Shown in pieces: positions 53,599 to 60,200 of a DNA stretch of 64,000 bases (the first letter of the stretch is position 1; every line of letters starts with the position of its first letter). Source of the stretch: an uncultured Myxococcales bacterium (lineage in GTDB: Bacteria > Myxococcota_A > UBA9042); the NCBI GenBank assembly GCA_903842345.1, contig CAIMLR010000030.1:1-64000 (forward strand), given 5' to 3'. The notes below the pieces were generated by a model. It did no database searches. It saw only the letters and a list, made by a program, of their open reading frames with translations, and was not told the origin of the DNA. The translations under genes and the position numbers were made by a program.

Positions 53599-54405
53599 GT
53601 GACGGGTGTATCCAAGACATCCAAGCTGCGACAGCTGAGTGCGCTGATCGTGCGCGCGCGGCATCCGTTGCTCGTGGGATCGCTGGCGACCATGGTCGTG
53701 GCGGCGGTGGGTTGGCGCTACGGCGTGAATCCTCCGCGCCCGGCGGTTGCGCTGCCCGTGGTTGAAGCGCCCGTCCGCCCGGTGGAGCGCCATGCGCCTG
53801 ACGACGCCGAGCGGGTCATTGTCACGCTGCGCTGGGGCCACACGTCCGCTTCACCGACCGACGCCGATCCCAATCGCGCGGGAACGGCTTGGGACGGCTA
53901 TCTGGCGCTGGATTGCGGCGAAATTGAGAAAGTCGAGACGCTGGGCATTGAGGACGAGCCGACGGCCGCGCCGACGGTCGTGCCCGATCTGGAGCGGAAT
54001 CCGGCGGCCCGCGATCCGAGCGACCGCATCGGTCCCGTCGTGCGCGGCGATGAGGGCGACCAGCGCGTCTACTGGCGGTCCCGTACGCATGCGGACTGGG
54101 ACGGCGTGCGCGTGACCCTGGCGATTTGCCGCAGCGATTTGGCCGACGGGGCGAGCACGCTGCGCATCGTCACGCCGCAGAAAAGCTACTCAGCGCGGCT
54201 GGATTGGAGCGTCGACGACTTCATTTCACTGCGGGCCACGCCCGACGGCAGTTCGTTGGACGTGCACATGGCGTCGACGCACGAGCGCCGCCGTGTGCCC
54301 GATGCCCGTGTGACCGCGGCGCCGCAGCCAGGCGGCAGTCGCGACGTGATCCCGGTGAGCGAAACGGCCGAAGTCGAGACGCCCGCGCCGCCGCCGGTCC
54401 ATTGA
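53599..54405 (+). CDS. Membrane-anchored protein of unknown function
   Basis: 268 residues from a GTG at 53599, which has AGGAAGGGGG just before it; a TTG seven codons earlier is also possible. One N-terminal TM segment (HPLLVGSLATMVVAAVGWRY) anchors the protein. A Pro-rich linker then leads to a soluble beta-rich domain of about 150 residues with VTLRWGHTSASPTDADPN and WDGYLALDCGEIEKVETLG. Two cysteines are present (LDCGE; LAICRS). The tail is Pro-rich. No family recognised. It converges on the small Cys-pair protein. Confidence 0.65.
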   Translation: MTGVSKTSKLRQLSALIVRARHPLLVGSLATMVVAAVGWRYGVNPPRPAVALPVVEAPVRPVERHAPDDAERVIVTLRWGHTSASPTDADPNRAGTAWDGYLALDCGEIEKVETLGIEDEPTAAPTVVPDLERNPAARDPSDRIGPVVRGDEGDQRVYWRSRTHADWDGVRVTLAICRSDLADGASTLRIVTPQKSYSARLDWSVDDFISLRATPDGSSLDVHMASTHERRRVPDARVTAAPQPGGSRDVIPVSETAEVETPAPPPVH

Positions 54406-54423
54406 GTCCATGAAACGGGCGCT

Positions 54424-54666
54424 TCAGCGCGGCACATCCCAGTCGGACTGCATGCCCAGCGCCTGCGCCAAATGCGCCTCACACAGCGCGTCCTCGCCAT
54501 CGGTCGCACGCGCCTGATCGCACGCCGGGCAGCGCGTCGCCTCGTCGTACACGTGCTCCGCGCGCAGCGTCGCGAAGCCCTGCAGCACGCGCATGTCGCC
54601 GCGTTCGTCCTGGCGCTCATCCAGCCAAGCGACGCGGTGTTTCGGTTCCAGCTTGCGTGTCGTCAT
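54424..54666 (-). CDS. Small protein with CXXC-X12-CXXH putative zinc site
   Basis: 80 residues. The middle holds RCPACDQARATDGEDALCEA, extending to the His of CEAH: CPAC-X12-CEAH, a plausible zinc ribbon or knuckle. The first half (LEPKHRVAWLDERQDERGDM) is charged. The ATG at 54666 has GAGGCAGG in front. It lies 23 bases after the six-module Cys-rich protein on the same strand, so the two are probably cotranscribed. Function is unknown. Confidence 0.65.
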   Translation of the reverse strand: MTTRKLEPKHRVAWLDERQDERGDMRVLQGFATLRAEHVYDEATRCPACDQARATDGEDALCEAHLAQALGMQSDWDVPR

Positions 54667-54689
54667 GGCCTGCCTCGGTTCCTGCGCGG

Positions 54690-55199
54690 TTATTTCGCGG
54701 AGCACTTGCCGCTGCGGCAGGAGCCCTTGCCGCAGTCGGAGTCGGAGCTGCACGAGCCTTCTGGCGAATTGGCGCACTTGCCGCTCCGGCACGACGCGCC
54801 GCCGCAATCGGAGTTCGAGCTGCACGAGCCGCCCTCCGCCGTGGCGCATTTGCCGCTCCGGCAGCTCACGCCGGGACCGCAGTCCGAGTTGGAGCTGCAG
54901 CCGCCGCCGCCCGCGGCGCACTTGCCGCTGCGGCACGAGCCGGAGCCGCAGTCGGAATCCGAGCTGCACGTGCCGTCGGGCGAATTGGCGCATTTGCCGC
55001 TGCGACACGACGCGCCGCCGCAGTCCGAGTTGGAGCTGCACGAACCGCCCGCCGCCGTCGCGCATTTGCCGCTGCGGCAACTGACGCCCGGGCCGCAATC
55101 CGAGTTGGAGCTGCACGTGCCGCTTGCCCACGCGCTCACGGCGATGAAGGCGAGGACGAGGGTCGCTGCGAGGACGCGAACGGCTTGCTTGAACTTCAT
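54690..55199 (-). CDS. Secreted Cys-rich protein of six tandem modules
   Basis: 169 residues. A signal peptide (MKFKQAVRVLAATLVLAFIA, cleavage near AWA) is followed by six modules of 22-25 residues, each with four Cys in the spacing C-X5-C-X(4-5)-C-X4-C, consensus CSSNSDCGxGxSCRSGKC. Modules 1-3 and 4-6 are two copies of the same three-module block (PGV, GGA and SGS/GKG types in order), a recent internal duplication. All 24 Cys are in modules and there is almost nothing else, so the mature protein is probably a rigid disulfide rod or a metal binder. Resembles Dickkopf-N/toxin-like Cys knots in spacing only. A good promoter precedes it. Confidence 0.85.
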   Translation of the reverse strand: MKFKQAVRVLAATLVLAFIAVSAWASGTCSSNSDCGPGVSCRSGKCATAAGGSCSSNSDCGGASCRSGKCANSPDGTCSSDSDCGSGSCRSGKCAAGGGGCSSNSDCGPGVSCRSGKCATAEGGSCSSNSDCGGASCRSGKCANSPEGSCSSDSDCGKGSCRSGKCSAK

Positions 55200-55268
55200 G
55201 AGAACTCCGTTGGACGCGCGCAGGATGGAAGTGAGGTCGGTGACAACGCGCGCTCGGCTGTCGTTGGC

Positions 55269-55298
55269 AGGCTATGCCGCGCCACAGCCGAGTGTCAA
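55269..55298 (-). promoter_or_regulatory. Promoter of the six-module Cys-rich gene
   Basis: Minus-strand TTGACA (55293-55298), 18-base spacer, TAGCCT (55269-55274), 70 bases before the ATG. Perfect -35 box. Confidence 0.5.
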
Positions 55299-55371
55299 CG
55301 CACAGTTGCGCTGCGAGGCGCTCGCCTTTGCATCCCGTCAGGAGGCGAGTACCCTTGGACGACGGGGGCGC

Positions 55372-55812
55372 ATGTTTGAATTGACGACGGCCATTGAAGT
55401 GAATGCGAAGCGGAGCCTGGCGTTTGAGGTCCTCTGGGACGCGCAGCGGTATCCGGAGTTCCTGACCGACGTCCTGGACGTGGTCGTCGAGCCGGGCGAG
55501 ACCGCCGACGTGCAGATTGTCCACTACACGGTGCGCGCGCCGCGCCGCCTGGAGTATTCGCTGCGGATGGAGGCTGAGGCGCCGTCGCGGATCGTATGGT
55601 CGCTGGTGAACAGCGATCTGCAGCGTCACAACTGCGGCAGTTGGGTGTTTTCTGAAGTCCCGGACGGCTCGCTCCTGACGTTGGAGATCCAAATGGAATT
55701 TCGCCTGCCCGTGCCGGAGGTCATCATGAAGAAACTGGTCGAGTTCAATTTGCCGGTGATGATGCGCCAGGTCAGGGCCCGAATTGAGCAGACAAATCGC
55801 GCATTGTCTTGA
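55372..55812 (+). CDS. SRPBCC-superfamily protein (RatA/Coq10-like)
   Basis: 146 residues, starting with the family block VNAKRSLAFEVLWDAQRYPEF and FLTDVLDVVVE, then a strand region (YTVRAPRRLEYSLRMEAE; SLVNSDLQRHNCGSWVFSE) and the long C-terminal helix (KKLVEFNLPVMMRQVRARIE). The same architecture is found in RatA toxin/ribosome-association factors and the Coq10 quinone chaperone; the two cannot be distinguished here. Cytoplasmic. The ATG at 55372 has GGGGG in front. Its stop codon lies inside the 14-bp palindrome upstream of the FNR-type regulator. Confidence 0.8.
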   Translation: MFELTTAIEVNAKRSLAFEVLWDAQRYPEFLTDVLDVVVEPGETADVQIVHYTVRAPRRLEYSLRMEAEAPSRIVWSLVNSDLQRHNCGSWVFSEVPDGSLLTLEIQMEFRLPVPEVIMKKLVEFNLPVMMRQVRARIEQTNRALS

Positions 55813-55820
55813 CGTCAAGA
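55807..55820. promoter_or_regulatory. 14-bp perfect palindrome upstream of the FNR-type gene
   Basis: TCTTGACGTCAAGA is a perfect palindrome about 165 bases before the regulator start. It contains TTGA and TCAA half-sites like an FNR/CRP box but with 2 instead of 6 central bases, so it is not a standard FNR site. It is a possible operator for this or another regulator. Confidence 0.4.
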
Positions 55821-55985
55821 AGTGTAAAGCGCACTGTATGCTCGGCGGTGAAGCGGAGACGCCGCGGTATTTCCAACAGCAGCTGGCATGGCCAGCCAAA
55901 AGTGGGACGGACGCGCTGCAGCCCTCAGACACCACGGGTCTAGGGCATCGCAGAGCAAATCCGGAACGACAGCGACGGGGAAAAC

Positions 55986-56723
55986 ATGCAGCGCAGCGCC
56001 CTTTCTCCATTGCACGCCGGCCGATCTTCGAGCTGCTTCGCGTGCGCCGGCCGAGGCGATTCGGAGTGGTGCTCGCTGGAAGGCAATGATCTGAACCTGT
56101 TGAATCAGGCGAAGGTCGCCAACACCTACCTCCCAGGCCAAACAATCTTCTATCAGGGCAACGCCTGCCTCGGCATCTTCTGCGTCGAGTCGGGCACCGT
56201 CGCCATTCGCAAGAACGACCAGAACGGCAACTCGGTCATCGTGCGCCTCGCCCATCGCGGCGACACGCTCGGGTACCGCTCCTACTTCGCCGGACAGCCC
56301 TATCAGGCCAACGCCGAGGCGCTGGTTTCCGCGCGCGTCTGTTTTGTCGACAAGGCGGCCGTGCGGCGCCTGCTGGAACACAACCCGTCGGTCGGCCTCG
56401 CGTTCCTGCGCAAGATGGCCCACAACCTGGAAGATGCGGAACAGGAGCGCCTGATGGCCGCCACCCTGCCCGTGCGCGCGCGCTTGGCGCACTTGCTGCT
56501 GGTCATGAAGGACCGCTTTGGCAAGGTCGAGGACAATGGCGACTTGACGATCGACCTGCCCCTCTCGCGGCAGGACATCGCGGCGATGCTTGGCGCCCGG
56601 CCGGAGACAGTCGCGCGCGCGGTGCGGTCGCTGGAAGATTCCGGCACGGCCAAGTTCAAGGGCCGCTTGGTGTCCGTCCCGGACCTTGATGCGCTGATGG
56701 ACGCGCTCGAATTGTCCGACTGA
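55986..56723 (+). CDS. FNR-type transcriptional regulator
   Basis: 245 residues of the Crp/Fnr family. N-terminal cysteines 17, 20 and 29 (CFACAGRGDSEWC) and Cys119 (SARVCFVDK) correspond in position to the four [4Fe-4S] ligands of E. coli FNR (20, 23, 29, 122), though the spacing is CX2CX8C instead of CX2CX5C. The sensor domain follows (LPGQTIFYQGNACLGIFCVE, AHRGDTLGYRSYFAG), then the dimer helix and a helix-turn-helix with LSRQDIAAMLGARPETVARA. It is probably an oxygen- or redox-responsive regulator. Its targets are not evident. It is preceded by a long gap containing a 14-bp palindrome. Confidence 0.9.
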   Translation: MQRSALSPLHAGRSSSCFACAGRGDSEWCSLEGNDLNLLNQAKVANTYLPGQTIFYQGNACLGIFCVESGTVAIRKNDQNGNSVIVRLAHRGDTLGYRSYFAGQPYQANAEALVSARVCFVDKAAVRRLLEHNPSVGLAFLRKMAHNLEDAEQERLMAATLPVRARLAHLLLVMKDRFGKVEDNGDLTIDLPLSRQDIAAMLGARPETVARAVRSLEDSGTAKFKGRLVSVPDLDALMDALELSD

Positions 56724-56759
56724 GCACCGCCGCCCATCTGACCGCCAAGGCTTGATCGC

Positions 56760-57239
56760 TCACCAGCGGTGATACGCCGGGTGCCCTTCTTTCACCGCCA
56801 CGAACACGCCGCGACACGTCGACGTCACTTTGCCGTGGGCGCTCAGCTCCGCCTCAACCGTCACGCGATCGCTGTCCGCCTCCACGACCCACGCGCGCAA
56901 GTGCACCGGCGCGTCCATGGGCGTGGGACGCCGCAGCTTGACGTGGAACTCCGCAGTCACCGTACACGGCGGCGTGTCCAGACCGCGCAACCGCATCAGG
57001 TGCCACGCGGCCGTCCAGTTGGAATGGCAATCCAGCAGCGCGCCGCAGATGCCGCCATTGAGCATCCCCTCAAAAGCCTGATGATGCGGCTCCGGCTGCC
57101 AGTCGCAGACAACCTCATTGCCCTGCGGAATGGACCGCAGCCGCAGACCTTGACCGTTGGCCGGCCCGCAGCCGAAACACTGGTTATGCGGGGCAAAACG
57201 CTCTTGCAGACTGGCCTGAATCATGGGCACCTCCGGCAT
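56760..57239 (-). CDS. PaaI-type hotdog thioesterase
   Basis: 159 residues with a 4HBT hotdog domain: FEGMLNGGICGALLDCHSNW, containing the helix with the catalytic acidic/polar residues, followed by strands with VTAEFHVKLRRPTPM. An N-terminal motif CFGCGPANGQGLRLR is shared by a subgroup of PaaI-like proteins and may bind a metal. It hydrolyses an acyl-CoA thioester, perhaps aryl or short-chain. The start could be the second Met (residue 6). It converges on the FNR-type gene. Confidence 0.88.
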   Translation of the reverse strand: MPEVPMIQASLQERFAPHNQCFGCGPANGQGLRLRSIPQGNEVVCDWQPEPHHQAFEGMLNGGICGALLDCHSNWTAAWHLMRLRGLDTPPCTVTAEFHVKLRRPTPMDAPVHLRAWVVEADSDRVTVEAELSAHGKVTSTCRGVFVAVKEGHPAYHRW

Positions 57240-57292
57240 CAGAATAAGCCAGAACGCGCGGCCGCGCCGCCAAGGCTACTGGAACGGCTGAC

Positions 57293-60200
57293 CTATTTGC
57301 ACACCGGCCCGTCGATGCCGCTGACCGTGACGATCGCGGAGTACGGATACGTCCCCGATTTCGTCCAGCTCGAGCCTGAGTTGCTGCTGGACCACGCGCC
57401 GTTGCCGTCGTTGTTGGTCCACATGAAGCCGTTGTTGCTGTCGGCGGCAAAAAGGACCGCGTAGTAGGTCACGCCGGCGGTGACGGAGATGCCGCCGTAG
57501 GAGAAATCGTACGAACCCCAGCTGTACTGGTCCGTCACGGTCTGCGAGGACGCGCCGACCGAACTGCCGCCCGCGCCGGGCAATCCGCCGCTGTAGATCC
57601 GCACCGTGGTGTTGACCTTGTTGCCGCTCCACCGCAGCAACTGGAGGCCGTTGATCGATGCCAACGTGCCGGTCTTGCTTGGCGTGAACGGGACGGCGAG
57701 CCAGTTTGTCGCGTCGTACTTGTTGTTCACGGACAACGCGGTGCCTTTGGCCTGGGACGCCGCATTCATCTGGCCGGGACCGCTGCAGTCGTCGTCAATG
57801 CCGTTGCCGCAGACGTCCACGGCGCCGGGATTGACGCTCGCCTTGGTGTCGTCGCAGTCGCCGCCGCCCTTGGCGCAACTGGCGGGGCTGACGTACGGGA
57901 TGCTGGAATCGCAATAGCCGTCCTTGTCGTCATCGCAGCCCGTGTCGGTCTTGCCGCTGCAGCCGTTGTCCAGGCCGTCGCACTTCTCCGGCGCGCCGGG
58001 ATAGACGGACGCCGAGCTGTCATTGCAGTCCGTCTTGCCCTTGGTGCAAAGCGTGACGGTGACGCCGTTGGCATACGTCGCACCCAGGCGGCACCAGCCG
58101 TCGCCGTCGTCGTCACACCCTTCGTCGACCTTGCTGCTGCAATTGTTGTCGATGTTGTCGCAGATCTCGACCGCGCCCGGGTTGATCGCCGCGTTGCTGT
58201 CGTTGCAATCGCCCTTGCCCTTGTTGCAGGACTTGGGCGTGCCGACGATGGCGAGCGCTGAATCGCAGTAGCCGTCGAGATCGTCGTCGCAGCCCTCGTC
58301 CGCCGTGCCGTTGCAGTTCTGGTCGAGGTCGTCGCACGACTCCGTCGCGTTCGGGTGGATGGTCGCGTTGGTGTCATTGCAGTCGCCGCCGCCTTGCGGG
58401 CACGTGCTCGGCTTGCCAACCGTGGTGATGGCCGAGTCGCAGTAGCCATCGGCGTCGTCGTCGCAGCCGGGATCAAAGACGCCGTTGCAGTCGTTGTCGA
58501 TGGCGTCGCAGATGTCCGCCGCGCCCGGGTGGACGGAGGCGTCCGCGTCCGCGCAATCGCCGCCGCCCTTGGGGCAGACCGCCGGCGTGCCGACAACCGT
58601 CTTGGTCGCCGTGCAGTAGCCGTCCTTGTCGCCGTCGCAGCCTTCATCGGTCGCGCTGTTGCAGTTGTTGTCCAGGTTGTCGCACTGCTCGGTCGCCTTG
58701 GGGCTGACGGACGCGTCGTAGTCGTTGCAGTCGCCGCCGGCAGCGACAAAGACCTGGAATGCCGTCGAAAGCGTGACCGGCGAGCACTTGTAGCCAAAGT
58801 CGCCGACCCACGTGGAGATGTGGCCGTACGTGCCCGTGACGACGGAGCCGACGGGGCACACCCGCTCGAGGAGCCCCGTGCCGCCGCCGTCAAACAGGAG
58901 CGGCGAGTTGGGCAGCATGTCGTCCCAGCCGCTGTACTGGTTGGCGAGGCGGGACATCGTCGCGCAATGCCCGCCCAGACGCGAGACCGAGAGGTGCGAC
59001 GCATCGGCGCCATTCTGGTCGCCCCACTCGGAGACGAGGACTTCGTTGTTGGGGCAGGAGCCGCCAAACGTCGGACCGCCGCCGTTGCTGACCGTCGTGG
59101 CGTTGCCGGAGATACCCAAGCTGCCGTCAGCCATGAGCTTTTTGCACATGAGCGTGAAGGAAACCATGTAGACCGGGCTGGAGAGGAACTGGCCGCTCAC
59201 GCCGAACGCGATGTAGCCGGTCGGGCAGTTGCTGTCGAACGCGACGCCGCTGGTGTCCGAGCCAATTGTCGCCATCGCCTGCGTCTTGGTCGTGTCCACG
59301 ACCGCCGATCCGTACGTCTGCTTGGAGTTGGGCGAGTTGCAGTAGCAGACTTTGGCGCCGCCGTAGCCGTCCCCGTCGATGTCGTAGTAGTAGTTCTTGC
59401 AGCCGATGGCGCCGTCGCTGTCGGTCAGTCCGTCGCAGTTGTCGTCGTACGCCGTGGCGCAGGATTCCGCGGCGCCGGGGTTGATCGCCGCGTTCGTGTC
59501 CGCGCAGTCGCCGCCGCCGTGGATGCACGTGGTCGGCGTGCCAACGGTGTTCATGTTGGCGTCGCAGTAACCGTCCTTGTCGTCGTCGCAGCCTTCGTCG
59601 ACAACGCCGTTGTTGTTGTTGTCCTTGCCGTCGCAGACTTCAAAGCAGCCGCCGCTGCTGATCGGGCCAACCGTCGCGTCGTTGTCATTGCAGTCGCCGC
59701 CGCCGTACGGGCAAATCTTCGGCAAGCCGACGGTAATCCGCGTGCCGTCGCACCACTTGTCGCCGTCCTTGTCGCACTGCTCGTCCGTGCCGCTGACGCA
59801 GTTGTTGTCCAGGTCGTCGCACAGCTCGGTCATGCCTGGGTTGATCTGCGCGGACGTGTCGTCGCAGTCGCCGCCGCCGCTCGGGCAGATCGCCGGCGCG
59901 CCGACGGTGGCCATCGCCGCGTCACAATACGCGTCGCCGTCGTCGTTGCAGCCCTCGTCCGTGCCGGAGATGCAGTTGTTGTCCTTGCCGTCGCACACTT
60001 CCACGGAGCCCGGCTTGATCGCCGCGTTGGTGTCGTCGCAGTCGCCGCCGCCGCTCGTGCAGACCTTGGGCGAGCCGATGGTGACCATCTTGCTGTCGCA
60101 GAACGTGTCGCCGTCGTCGTCGCAGCCCAGATCGGTCGTGCCGTCGCAGTTGTTGTCAAAGTTGTCGCAGAGCTCAATGTGATTGGGGGAAACTGCGGTG

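Noticed and set aside
57256-57267. 12-bp palindrome GCGCGGCCGCGC
   Set aside because: Simple GC-palindrome expected in high-GC DNA; no gene or element relates to it.
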